Shown: positions 23,399 through 34,320 of the stretch, piece after piece
How positions within the stretch are numbered: the stretch's first letter is position 1
Layout: each line of letters opens with the position of its first letter
DNA from: Trochalopteron elliotii
Taxonomy: Eukaryota; Chordata; Aves; Passeriformes; Leiothrichidae
Length of the DNA: 64,000 bases
Reading direction: 5' to 3'
Assembly (NCBI GenBank): GCA_024734555.1
Contig: JANPWX010000558.1
Location: 1-64,000 of the forward strand
Made by a program: the position numbers and the translations under genes
The notes under the pieces: model-generated
Told to the model about the DNA's origin: nothing
The model's database searches: none
What the model saw: only the letters and a program-made list of their open reading frames with translations

Positions 23399-24086
23399 CT
23401 TCCTTCCTTCCTTCCTTCCTTCCTTCCTTCCTTCCTTCCTTCCTTCCTTCCTTCCTTCCTTCCTTCCTTCCTTCCTTCCTTCCTTNNNNNNNNNNNNNNN
23501 NNNNNNNNNNNNNNNNNNNNNNNNNNNNNNNNNNNNNNNNNNNNNNNNNNNNNNNNNNNNNNNNNNNNNNNNNNNNNNNNNNNNNNNNNNNNNNNNNNNN
23601 NNNNNNNNNNNNNNNNNNNNNNNNNNNNNNNNNNNNNNNNNNNNNNNNNNNNNNNNNNNNNNNNNNNNNNNNNNNNNNNNNNNNNNNNNNNNNNNNNNNN
23701 NNNNNNNNNNNNNNNNNNNNNNNNNNNNNNNNNNNNNNNNNNNNNNNNNNNNNNNNNNNNNNNNNNNNNNNNNNNNNNNNNNNNNNNNNNNNNNNNNNNN
23801 NNNNNNNNNNNNNNNNNNNNNNNNNNNNNNNNNNNNNNNNNNNNNNNNNNNNNNNNNNNNNNNNNNNNNNNNNNNNNNNNNNNNCCTGCCTTCCTTCCTG
23901 CCTTCCTTCCTGCCTTCCTTCCTGCCTTCCTGCCTTCCTGCCTTCCTGCCTGCCTTCCTGCCTTCCTGCCTTCCTGCCTTCCTTCCTGCCTTCCTGCCTT
24001 CCTTCCTGCCTTCCTTCCTTCCTGCCTTCCCTCCTTCCTGCCTTCCCTCCTTCCTGCCTCCCTCCCTCCCTCCCTCCCTCCCCCTC
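23399..24086. repeat. (CTTC)n microsatellite interrupted by assembly gap
   Basis: Left of the gap (23399-23485) the array is pure CTTC. Right of it (23885-24086) it is a compound array of CCTGCCTTCCTT-like units that ends in (CTCC)n. The two sides differ in unit composition, so the array is heterogeneous, and at least 690 bp if the gap length is real. Translations of it (Leu-Pro-Ser repeats on plus, Gly-Arg-Lys-Glu repeats on minus) are meaningless. Confidence 0.95.
23486..23884. other. Assembly gap (399 N)
   Basis: A run of N inside the CTTC array. The assembler evidently failed to span the tandem repeat. The true size and any viral sequence inside are unknown. Confidence 1.
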
Positions 24087-24213
24087 CAGGCTCTTTACAG
24101 TAACATGTGAGATTTTTAAGGTATTGAATATCCTTCGAATTACCTGAAAACAAACCTGGTCCTTCTGCTAGGATCCAGCCTACTGGATCAGCCCACTGAA
24201 TTCAGTTCAGATC

Positions 24214-24430
24214 TTGTTTAGGGTTGAGCAAATGTCTGTGACATGGTACTCCAGAAAGAACTCCAGACAATGGACTCACTTCCAACAGAGCCTTATCGAT
24301 CCCTGGTCCAAAGAAAAGGGCATTGAGTGGGTATATCACATCCCCTCCCATTCACCAGCCTCAGGAAAAATTGAACAGTGCAATGGACTGTTAAAGACTA
24401 CACTGAAACAATGGATGGCGGGACCCTGAA
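24214..24430 (+). pseudogene. ERV pol remnant, integrase catalytic core fragment
   Basis: A 71-codon frame ending in a stop at 24427. The C-terminal part has the retroviral integrase signature Tyr-His-Ile-Pro-Ser-His then Ala-Ser-Gly-Lys-Ile-Glu and Asn-Gly-Leu-Leu-Lys, carrying the Glu of the DDE triad. The upstream block, where Ser-Asp-X-Gly-Thr-His-Phe is expected, reads Ser-Arg-Gln-Trp-Thr-His-Phe, so the second catalytic Asp is not preserved. Downstream to about 24660 further pol-like sequence continues with several stops. The first catalytic Asp and the zinc-binding domain are absent. Non-functional. Confidence 0.85.
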
Positions 24431-24660
24431 ACTTTGGGTTACACATTTGGCACAGGTAACCTGGCTAGTCAATACTAGGCAATTTGTCAGTTGGTCTGGC
24501 CCTGCCCTGCCCATAATTTTATGCCTGTAGAATGAGATGAAGTTCCTGTGGTGGACATAAAAAACACTCCAAGGAACAGTCTGGGTTATTCCTGCCTCAG
24601 GCAAGGGCTGACCCATCTGTAGGATTGGTTTAGCTAAGGAGCCTGAGTGCCCTTAGTGAA

Positions 24661-25101
24661 TAAAGTGGGAGGCCTGGTGTGTGCCTCAGGGGGATTTGAT
24701 TTGGGATAGGAATAACCAATCAATTAAATTGCATGATGTTAATTGCTAGATAACACTGTATATTATCACTTGTGCAGTGGCTATATGCTCATCACACTGG
24801 GATCTGAACCCCATTTCCTTTTGATTTCCACATTAATGAAAACTGAATTGTGATGAAACTGGACAAGCGCAGCAGTGATGGAATCAGAACTGACTTCAAC
24901 ATGCAACAATTCACACACCATCTTTGCTGCCTTGAAAGATTGCTATGACAGATGGAGCCCAATTTCATGGACTAAATGAACTCAATAAATGGTCCATACA
25001 CTAAGAGAATATATCTGTGTACATATATCAAAAAACAGGAAAGATGATAGATAGGGTATTGGAAGTGTGGCACAACGTGCATCACATGGAACAAATGAGG
25101 T
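24661..25101 (+). mobile_element. ERV 3' internal tail (env region not recognisable)
   Basis: Sequence between the integrase remnant and the 3' LTR with stops in all frames. No envelope motif is recognisable and no clear polypurine tract precedes the 3' LTR. Confidence 0.55.
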
Positions 25102-25500
25102 AGTACAGGTTTTAGCTGGGATAGAATTAGTTTTCTTCTTAGTAGCTGGCACGGTGCTGTGTCTTGGATTTAGTGTGAAATAATGTTGATAACACACTGA
25201 TGTTTCAGTTGTTGCTAAGTAGTGCTTACTCTAAATGAAGACCTTTTCAATTACTCATGCTCTGCCAGCCAGCAGGTGCAGAAGAAGCTGGGAGGGAGCA
25301 CAACCAGGACAGCTGACCCGAACTGGCCAAAGACACATTCCATAATATGCAACGTTATTCTCAGTATTTAAATGGAGGGGAGTTAGCTGTGAGCCACCTA
25401 TTGCTGCTCAGGGATGGGCTGGGCATTGTTCAGTGAGTGGTGAGTGATTGTACTGTGCATCACTTGTTTTCCTTTTTCCCTTTTAAAATTATTTTTCAGT

Positions 25501-25545
<45 letters not shown>

Positions 25546-25687
25546 TTTTACTTTATTTCAATAATTAAAGTGTTCTGAACCTGTGAATTTTACTTTTTTC
25601 CAGGTCCCCTGCCCATCCTGCTGAGGGGAGAGGAGGGAGCATGTGGCTGTGTGGTATTTACTGAGTGGCTGGAATTGAAACACAGCA
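25102..25687 (+). mobile_element. 3' LTR of decayed provirus
   Basis: Begins AGTACAGGTTTTAGCTGGGA, aligning with the 5' LTR start, and ends GAATTGAAACACAGCA. It shares GATAACACACTGATGTTTCA, CTTTTCAATTACTCATGC, GGACAGCTGACCCG and GTGCATCACTTG with the other family A LTRs. A (ATC)n array has expanded in the R/U5 region, explaining the greater length than the 5' LTR. Ends are more degraded than those of the 5' LTR. Confidence 0.9.
25501..25545. repeat. (ATC)n trinucleotide array inside the 3' LTR
   Basis: 15 ATC units at the position where the 5' LTR has only ATACTATTATCATTAAAC, so expansion happened after integration or differed in the source copy. Confidence 0.97.
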
Positions 25688-25692
25688 GTATT

Positions 25693-26403
25693 CCAGACAT
25701 GGAAGCAGGGAAGCACAGGATAAAGAACTAAGGGAACAGCATTGCGATGTGACGGTGAATAAGGTTAATTCATCTTTTGGGTGAGTTGAATGGCAGTGAC
25801 AGGAACATGGGTTTGGATTTCTGTTTAAGAGGTGTAAAAATATGTGATGTAAGGGTTTGGAATTGGTAAGACAGGAGATGTAGGATCACACAGTGTTTCA
25901 AGTGAAATTTCATCTTCTGACCTCTCGAAGGGACATAAAATCAGGAGTGATCTGTGACATCATCGTAGAGACAACAGTGTGTCTTTAGAGTATGGTGGTG
26001 TATATTTCTCAGGTATTATTTAGTCACCCTAAAATAGCATATATACAATATCTAGAGGTATGCAACAAAAAAAATGGGAAGTTGAAGACCACAGGCTGAA
26101 TATTCCTTTATGAGAAGTTAACCTGCTAGACCCACTTGGCTTAGAAGAGAGAGTCATAGAATGAGTTGTGAAACCACAGTGTTTAATACAATTAACTTGG
26201 AAGGAGGATTTGGAAGGATTCTTGTTTTCATGATAAAATTTCAGAAGCACAGCTAACTGATTAATTAAATAGTATTTATGAGTGTCCTTATCCAAGCATA
26301 TGTGGCATACCAAGAATATTTGGTGCAAGAACATAACGCAGGATTGAGAACAGTTATGAAAGAAATATTGGTATTGAGGGGGAAGAGAGAACTAAAAATG
26401 TTC
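25693..26403. other. Unique sequence, nothing recognised
   Basis: Flank between the provirus and the next LTR. The antisense 101-codon ORF at 26029-26334 has no recognisable domain. Confidence 0.4.
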
Positions 26404-26974
26404 TGTTGTGGTGTAACCTGGGTAGGCAGCTAAGCACCACCCAGCCACACGCTCACTCCCCTGCAGTGGGATGGGGGAGATGAACGGGAGGGTAGAAGTG
26501 TGAAAACACATGGGTTGAGATAAAGATGCTTTAGTAGGTAAAGCAAAGGCTGCATGCATCCACAGCAAAAATAAGGAGTTCATTCATTACTTCCCATCAA
26601 CAGGCAAATATTTTGCCATCTCCAGGCAAGCAGTCCTCCATCACGCATAATGGGAAGACAAACGCCAACACTCTGATCTTTCCCCTTTCTCCTTCTTTTC
26701 CCCAGCTCTTGATCAGCGTGATGGCATATGGTATGGACATCCCTTTAGTCACTGTGGTCAGCTGTCCTGGCTCTGTCCTCTCCCAGCTTCTTCCACACTC
26801 TCAACCTACTCATGGGCAGGGCCATATGAAAAACAAAAAAAGCCTCAATAATGTGTAATTGCTACTCAGCAATATTGAAAACTTTGGTGTATTATTGACA
26901 CTGTTTTGTCACAAATCCAAAGCATGGCACCATAAACTACTATGAAGAAAATAAACTCTCCCTTAGCCCAAACA
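26404..26974 (-). mobile_element. Solo ERV LTR (family B), antisense
   Basis: Read on the minus strand from 26974 it starts TGTTTGGGCTAAGGGAGAGT and ends GGTTACACCACAACA at 26404. It shares with family A the order TTATTTTCTTCATAGTAG, TTGGATTTGTGAC, CTTTATCTCAACCCA and a terminal GTGCTTAGCTGCC block, but has its own middle block (GTTGGCGTTTGTCTTCCCA, GATGGAGGACTGCTTGCCTG). About 571 bp. The bases next to the two ends (ATGTTC and ATGAGG) share only ATG, so no clear target duplication remains. ORFs at 26392-26583 and 26613-26858 are not genes. Confidence 0.88.
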
Positions 26975-29900
26975 ATGAGGACTTACAAAAATTTAATCTT
27001 ATTAGTTATTAGTGAAATATCTGCAAATAATGAATATTCATAAAAATCATGGACTTTTCTTCCAGCATGGACTTTTCTTTTCCCATTCCAAAAGGAGAAA
27101 TAGACAAACAGATTTTGCATTTCCATCAGAGATATTAACTATTGACCAAACCTAGTCTGCTGCTTGTTTTTATCAAAGGGAACTGTTACACTGTACCTTG
27201 GAGCTCTTTGGATCATGCTAACTTTAGATATATTGTCTAGCTGCAGATGGTTCATTTTCTTTAGAATGCAGAAATAGAAGGCATTCATTTAAATGCAAAT
27301 TTGCCACTATGTCCTATGGAATTTCCTCTCACTGAACAGTGTTCTTGTGAACATTTACTGTGACTGGAAAAATACTGACACTCATGTATGCCTACCCCTA
27401 TTTTCCTCCAGTAAAGTGCAAGAGCTGTTAACCATTATAATTTGTGACAAACAACTGCCAAGAAGAAATCTTACATTAAACCTCTTGATGTATGAGTGGG
27501 GAATATCTGCCCAGCTTATGTTCTAATTAAAGCAGAACATTAGACTATTAGCTTTTTGTAGAATCAAAAATTCATATTCTCTGCATTTTTCTTGACTGAT
27601 GCAGAGGTTTTCAAAAGATGATAACCAAATTTAATATTTCATGACAGATAATTTGCATCTTTTCAAAGTCCCACCTTCTCACAGTTGTCAAATCTTTCAT
27701 ATTTCTTTCAAGCAATGTCATGAGTATGATTGCTTTAACAAATATTAACTAGATTACATCACATAATTTGTTTCTCTGTTCGTGTGGTAGCAATATTGCA
27801 GAATGAATCTCTGAACCTCAAGTTATTGTGACATTAATGTTTTCAAAGAGAGTATCAATGTGTCTGGGTTTTTTGTTTTGTTAGTTTCATCTGTACTGGG
27901 TTTCTTGTTTGGTTTAGCTTATTTTGTATTTCCTTTGAAACAGGAATCGGGAGGCAGCTAACAGCTTTAGGACAGGTATGATCAGTTTAGTGTGATGTCA
28001 GTGTTGCTTCTAGCTTCACTTTTCTCTTCTGTATTCTACCAAAAAAAATCCCCTTATGTGTTCTACAAAATTATACAAGAATAAATTCAGCTTACTCATG
28101 GAGTATATATCTGGTTGTGTGGTGGCCTGGGTTTTGATCTTACACTCACTATGAAATATTTATTTTGTTTATTTGCCTAGTGTGGTTTAGTTTCAATCAC
28201 ATAAGATTCCTTACTTCTTGAACAAACTGCAGCACTTAGTCCTGCAGATAAACCTTAAAATACCACACTAGTCAAAGCTACACTGGGCCTGGAATCTTAT
28301 TTTTTTATTTACGAAGCATATATTTATTAACTTTGCAGAATAATAGCCCATAATCATGTAAGAAATAATACTTTGGAAAACGCTGTTTGGTATTACATTC
28401 TTTCACCCCTTTCCCTTTATATCATATTTCGAGTATACAATCAATTTTCTGTCCACAAAATTTTCTAGGTATCACTTGTGAATATAGTTTGCCTGGTTTC
28501 TGTGTCCATGGAGTATTTGTAAGGAGTAATGATACTTTAAAAAATGCCCCAGCTTTGTTCTGAGAATTAAATAATATAGAATGCAATAAAGCATACTCTA
28601 ATTAAAATTCAAGGTGTTAAGATTAGCTAGATGTTTTCCAAGTTGAGTAGTGTTCCCTATTTTCCCCTTTCTGCTTTTTCTTCTTTACTGTAGCGTCCTT
28701 TTCTTTGACCTGTGAAGATCACTTGTTTGATTTTTTTTAAGCCATGTCCTGGAGGATTTTTGAGGTAAAAGTTCTAAACTCCCTTTTTTACATCAGTGGC
28801 AAATGTAATAAAAGAAGCAGAGCTCGACACCAAAACTTTGCTGCCCCTCCAGAGATGTTTCCCTCCAACAATCCTCACTGTGGATTGGAAAGACTATATG
28901 CACTCTAGTAACTTCCCAGGTTCTCCCTTACACCGCTGTGTGTGGAAGGAATTTTTCTCCTCTGCCAGCAAGTGTGTCTTGAGATCTCTTCGAGTCTACC
29001 TTGCACGTTTTTAGAGTAGTCAGTGAGGGAGTAGCACATGCTGTACAAAACACTCACTGTATTGTTACCTGAGCGAGTTATACTTTACATCAGTGTACTT
29101 GTTTATGCTTATTATTTATTCTAAATTGTTACTGAGGAAGATCAGATGATATTAATGCACATTGTCCCCAGGTAAGAGAAAGCCCATGCTCTGAAGAATT
29201 TACAGTCAAAATAGACAAACCAGGGTGGGAAACAGAAGAACTCTCTTTTAGCATGTGAGCACAAAAATCCTTGTACAAGATCCACATCTCCACCTCCTTC
29301 TCTTATTTTGTACAACACATAGTGTATCCTGTGTTAATCTGTGACAGTGCCATCATTGCTCTGAACACAAAATCATGCATCAACCAAGATAACGATTTCA
29401 CTATTATCATACAGGCACCTGTTTGCTTGATTAGGTGACAACTCTGTGGCTCTAATAAACTATTTTGTGTCAGGATAAAACAGGTCAAAGGGGACTGCTT
29501 TTGCAGTGTGGATTATTTCAGTGCATTAAGTTTGTGACTGAGGTTTGTAGATAAAAATAATTTCATTTCATAGGAACAGTACAAACTGCGGAGAGGTCCA
29601 GCTTGATTGCAAAATACAGCAGCATCAAAAATTCAGGACATTGATAAAAATCCAAACATTGGGATCCATGTTTCCAGTACATGCTGCTTTTCAAAGAAAG
29701 GAAAAATTATGCAAAACCCCTATTTTGATGGTTAGTTAAGCTACAAAGGCAAGAAAATCCAGTGAGAATTCTCTCATTTGACAAAAAAAAAAAATTACCA
29801 TCGCGGAGTCTTTTAACTGCTGGAGCATATTGGTTCAAGAAAACCATCTTGAAAGAGAAGCCTCTTCTGTGTTAAAACATGCAGAGCTGTCTATAGGAAA

Positions 29901-30160
29901 CTGTGACAGCCCTGCAAGGCACCACTTTGCATTTTTTAGCTACCATCAGCCTATGAAAATGCTATGAACTAGAACCCTTCTATCAGAGCTAAGCCACTTC
30001 TTTTGCTCATATTACTTTGGATGAAGCGCCCAAATCCATCTCTTGGAAGGCTAGGTCCCTAGGATCTTGCCTAGCTTTCCTACAAACTTAAAATATATCT
30101 AATTAGAGAAATGGCTTCAGAAAACTTCAGTCAGTTTTGAGCTGAAGAACTCGTGATAAA
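26975..30160. other. Unique AT-rich sequence, nothing recognised
   Basis: No interspersed repeat or coding structure identified. The 72-codon ORF at 28796-29014 has no recognised domain. Confidence 0.4.
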
Positions 30161-30164
30161 TGAA

Positions 30165-30290
30165 GGATGTCGGAAAACTTGGAAAGGGTCTGGCAGAGGG
30201 ATGCTAAAATAGTGTAGGGCCTAGAACACATGATCTGCAAAGGAAATACTTAGTCTGGTAAAGGGAAGATGAAAACCAATATGCAACAAT
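30165..30290 (+). mobile_element. CR1 LINE fragment, sense (diverged)
   Basis: GGAAAGGGTCTGGCAGAGGG, TGTAGGGCCTAGAACACATGA and TGCAAAGGAAATACTTAGTC follow the order of the CR1 segment better preserved at 6280-6355 (AGGGCTACTAAGATC, then GGGACTGGAGCACC, then GAGGAAAGGCTGAG). Short and old. Confidence 0.45.
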
Positions 30291-30329
30291 CTTCAGGAGT
30301 ACTTTCAATAACTCTTTTTAATTTATTTT

Positions 30330-30729
30330 TCTTTTTTTTTTTTCCTTTACTTTTTCTTTTTCTTCTGCTTCTGCTTCTTCATGTTCTGCTGCCCCTTCAT
30401 GCAATGCTTCTGCTTCTGCATCTGGTTCTTCTTCATCTGCTTCTGCTTCTTCCGTTTCTGCTTCTACTTGTTTTATTTCTTCTGCTTCTGCTTTATCTTC
30501 TCCTGCTGTTTATTCTGCTACTGCTTCTACTGCATTTCTGCTCCTTTTTTCTCCTTCTGCTTCATCTGCTGCTGCTGCTTTTGTTGCTGCTGCTTCTTTT
30601 TGTTTCTTCTTCTTCTTCTTCTTCTTCTTCTTCTTCTTCTTCTTCTTCTTCTTCTTCTTCTTCTTCTTCTTCTTCTTCTTCTTCTTCTTCTCCTCCTCCT
30701 CCTCCTCCTCCTCCTCCTCCTCCTCCTCC
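30330..30729. repeat. Compound pyrimidine array: CTTCTG, TTC, then TCC units
   Basis: Three blocks occur in order: a T-rich and degenerate (CTTCTG)n part (about 30330-30603), a perfect (TTC)n array of about 29 units (30604-30690) and a perfect (TCC)n array of 13 units (30691-30729). Its translations are poly-Leu/Ser/Pro on plus and poly-Arg on minus. Like the 1093-2712 tract, the pyrimidine strand is the plus strand. Confidence 0.95.
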
Positions 30730-31316
30730 AGTAGATGTTATGCCAACTAACCACTATCTTTAGTGTGTTGTTTTTTGGGTTTTTTATGTGAACAAGGCTT
30801 ATACCATTCCTTTCTCAATCTGCCTTTACCAGATGAAACATTCCAAGTACCTTTGATCTATCCTGCTGTCTACTCAAAGGAATCTACAATTCTCTGGAGG
30901 GAAAAATTAAATTATTTATACACTTTAAGATCACTGTGTGTAGGCAAAGAGTATTAGAATCACTGTGAAACACACATAGATTAAAACTGTAAATGCAATT
31001 ATTTGTTTCTTATTTAGATGGTTTTTTTTGTTTTTTTTTAATTCTGTGCAATAGTTCTGCTTTCATAAGTGGACAACCTAGACAAGGATTATCTAGAGCA
31101 TTATGGTGGTGGATAGAACTGCCTTCCAAAGGGACTGGAGAAATTACACAGGCTTCACTGAGGTGCATGGAAGTCCTCAATCTGTAACTGAAGACTGCAT
31201 GGCCATGATTGACAGAGCCTTGATAGAGCCTTTTCTGGGAACAAGTTGGCCTTTATCTTCTCAGTCTAATTCGCTGTGAGGACCATGGAAGTACATGCAG
31301 GTACCTGTTGGCACAC
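30730..31316. other. Unique sequence, nothing recognised
   Basis: No repeat or gene signal between the compound array and the family B LTR. Confidence 0.4.
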
Positions 31317-31855
31317 TGCACTGGTTTGGGCTGAGACACAGCTAATTTTCTTCATAGTAGCTTATGTGGTGCTGTGCTTTGGATTTGTGACCAAAACAGT
31401 GTCAATAATGCATGAAACTTCTGCTACTGCTGAGCAGCACTTACACAACATTGACGCCTTTTCTGTTTCTCACACAGCCCTGCCAAGGAGTAGCCTGGGG
31501 ATGTGCAAGGAGTTGGGAGAGGACACAGCCATGACAGCTGATCCCAGTGACCAAAGGGATGTTCCAGACACATGGCATCATGGCTCAGTGTAAAAGTCCA
31601 GGGAAAAGGAGGGAGGGTGGAGATTCAGATTTACTGTGTTTGTCTTTACAAGTAACCATTCTGTGTCATTAAACCCTGCTTTCCTGGAACTGTCAAAACA
31701 TCTGCCTATTGACTGGAATTAATGAATTAATTCCTTATTTTGGATTTGCTCATGAATGCAGTTTTTGCTTTATCTTCTTTCTATTCCCTGTCTCTTTTCA
31801 AATTTTTTGTTACTCATCAGGCCTGTGGGGAGTAAGAACCATCTTTTGATTCTCA
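31317..31855 (+). mobile_element. ERV LTR (family B), 3' end degraded
   Basis: Starts TGCACTGGTTTGGGCTGAGA and shares with 26404-26974 the blocks CTAATTTTCTTCATAGTAGC, TGGATTTGTGACCAAAACAG, ACAGTGTCAATAATGCA, GAGGACACAGCC, TGACCAAAGGGATGTTCCA and GTGTTTGTCTTTACAAGTAACC. The U5 end has decayed past recognition after about 31830. No internal ERV sequence follows, so it is a solo or truncated LTR. The 105-codon ORF at 31276-31593 lies within it and is not a gene. Confidence 0.85.
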
Positions 31856-34316
31856 TGTTTTTGTACAGTGTAAAAAGAGGCCTCTTGTATCTGCAGTTGC
31901 TCTGATTCCTTTACAGTCAAAGCGTTGTAAAGGGAACTCAGTATATATCCAAATCAGACAATCTGTCTCTGATAAAACTTTAGCCTTTGAAGAAGGAAGC
32001 AATTTCTCCTTTCCAAGTACAGCTACTTGTGAAATGACTGGCGCTTAACTTCAGTTGAGTAGCCAGATGTTAGAACAGAGGTAACTTTAAGACTGAAATG
32101 GCATGTATTTATTGATGCATTATGAAAAGTCAAAACAAGGAGGGAAATGCAAGTAAAATGTGACTATTTCATCTATCAAAATGTGAAATTTCATCTATCT
32201 AAAATGTATTTGTAATTGAAGAGACATAAATTTAAATAGGACTGTACACCAAGAAGTTCTCATGGGAAAACCCCAAAAGAGTACAGAGCAAAGTTTGTTT
32301 TATTCTAGCATGTTTCAGATATTTTTATGGGCTCAACAAAAGTCTGTGAGAGATACAGGTGACTAGAAGTACCCTGAGACAGTTGCACCTTCTGAGAGGA
32401 GTGTGTATTTGCAGAAATATCCTGCAGAATTATGCTTTTAGAATTTTGGGGATTCTCTAAACATTCATTATCTATGTCTTTGTGAGATTACTTTCTTACT
32501 GGAGCGTCCATGAGCAAAACAAATAATGTCAGTTATCCAATTTCTTTGGGGAAAAATAACTTTGGGGAGCAAAAAATAACAGTTTAGACATAATAAATAT
32601 AATTGCTAGTCAGACATTGTAGAAATACTTCATAAATCTTCTGTCTGCCATTTATTTGAAATCTTACCATGTGTTCAGTCTCTAACAGCTAAAGTTCTGC
32701 CTCTCATGTCTCTCTCATATTATCAGTTCAAAGAGGTAAGCAAAAGTACTTTCCTTTCGTATTTCACTGTTCTGCTCTCTTTTGTAAAACTTGACTTTGG
32801 TCTAAATCAATCCAGTCTAAATTCTGTCAATAACAAGAGATGTTTGCCTCCAGACTTTGCATAAAAATATTCTTTGAAATAGCAAAGACTGCATAAGTTC
32901 AGACACTTTCCAGAACTTCCAAGGTAGCCCACAAAGCCTCATGCAAAGGCATTAAGACCTAAATAACCAGTGGGATTCTGTCTATCCTTTTACATAAGCA
33001 TGGAAATTCTGGTATATTACAAAAGACAAGTTATATATGCCAGTATGTAACTTTTTAGTATGATTAATTATGCATGATTACAAAAGGTTTTTTGTCAATT
33101 ATCAGTGCACTAAGACCAAATACCTAAGAATTTCCCAACAGAAGTGCTCAAAGAAAGACCTAGATTGCATGCATTTCCTAACTAAGATCATCGGCACAGC
33201 ACTTCGATTAGATGGTTTTACTTCTGGATATCAATGTTAGCATCTTTCTACTACTTCTTATCCCTAGATCATGATGAGAGTCCTTAAAGCAAAAGATGGT
33301 TGACTCTTAATCCAAAATTTTATAGCACTTGGGAGAGAATTTTTGGTGCATCTCAAAATAAGTTTTAAAAGATAATGACTTCAGAATTCCTAAAAGCATC
33401 AGAATTGATATGCAATATGCAAAAAGAAATAATAACAAAACCCCAAAATCCTCAAATATGTGGAAGAGGTTCTACTAATGAAGATAACATGTGAGGTTTC
33501 TCACAGTAGACAGTGTTCTTGGTTAAACAGTTGCTCACTTCTTCATGACTTTCACATTCCTAGGAAAACTGGAGGAACTACCAAAAGAAAAAATGGAGGT
33601 CCTTAGCCTCATTTTCTTTCCTGTCCTCATGCTTATCTCAAACATGCACATGACAGTAGCGACTCTATGCATGAGAAAGAAAAAGTAATTATGAGCAAAC
33701 TAAGTAGGAATGCTGAATCCCAAGATAAAATCTATAGGTAATATTAGCCAACAGCTAATGATTACCCCAATAAGTTTATTGTAAGTGCAGTGAAAGGAGT
33801 GGAGTTGAAAAGATGATATGTCTTTAAAAAGTTACTTTGCTGCATGTTGCAAGGTGATACTGAAACTGTTATAGTAGCACTCAAATTTACAAAATGCTTT
33901 GGCTGGGTTTTCCCTGGAGAGAGACATTTTACAAAGCAGGTGTAAAAAAACCACAGGAGCCTTTGTACAACAAATGAACTGTGCCTCTTAATTAAGAGAT
34001 TCCCTCAGCACTCTTGGCAAGTCAAGGAAAAGCGTGCTTATATGAAAATCAGCTGGCTGTTTTAAGTGGATTTAGGATTTGTGCCATGTATTGGCCTGAC
34101 AGCTCTGGAGACTGAAATCACTCAACAGTAAACAAGGAAGCAACTGTGCAGACTTTCCTTCCTCCCTCCTGCGAAAGTGTTTTGTTTTTATCCTCTCAGA
34201 GCTCTCCCAAGATGCCTCCATTCATTCTCCAAGCCTGTTTCATGCAAGGCTTTTTGGATGACTACTCAAGGTCCTGTCACCACAAGGATTCCTGCTGCGC
34301 TTAAAGCACGTGACTT
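31856..34316. other. Unique AT-rich sequence, nothing recognised
   Basis: No interspersed repeat, RNA gene or coding frame of note. Confidence 0.4.
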
Positions 34317-34320
34317 AAGG

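Larger units (their letters stand above)
22440..25687 (+). mobile_element. Decayed endogenous provirus (family A, both LTRs)
   Basis: Architecture is 5' LTR, lysine-type PBS, leader, long CTTC array with an assembly gap, a short pol remnant covering part of integrase, a short tail and a 3' LTR. Total span is about 3.25 kb including 399 N bases, far below a full provirus, so most of gag, pol and env is deleted or hidden in the gap. Frames are interrupted by stops and the element cannot be functional. Bases flanking the LTRs are ACATT on the left and GTATT on the right, a 3/5 match differing by transitions, compatible with a decayed 5-bp duplication but not proof. LTR type and PBS suggest a class II (ERVK-like) bird element. 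Confidence 0.88.

Noticed and set aside
23290..24153. Two long ORFs across the N gap (285 and 273 codons)
   Set aside because: They consist of tetranucleotide repeat translation (Leu-Pro-Ser or Gly-Arg-Lys-Glu) and N-derived unknown residues.
30269..30763. Poly-Leu/Ser/Pro and poly-Arg ORFs
   Set aside because: Translations of the CTTCTG/TTC/TCC array. No protein-coding evidence.
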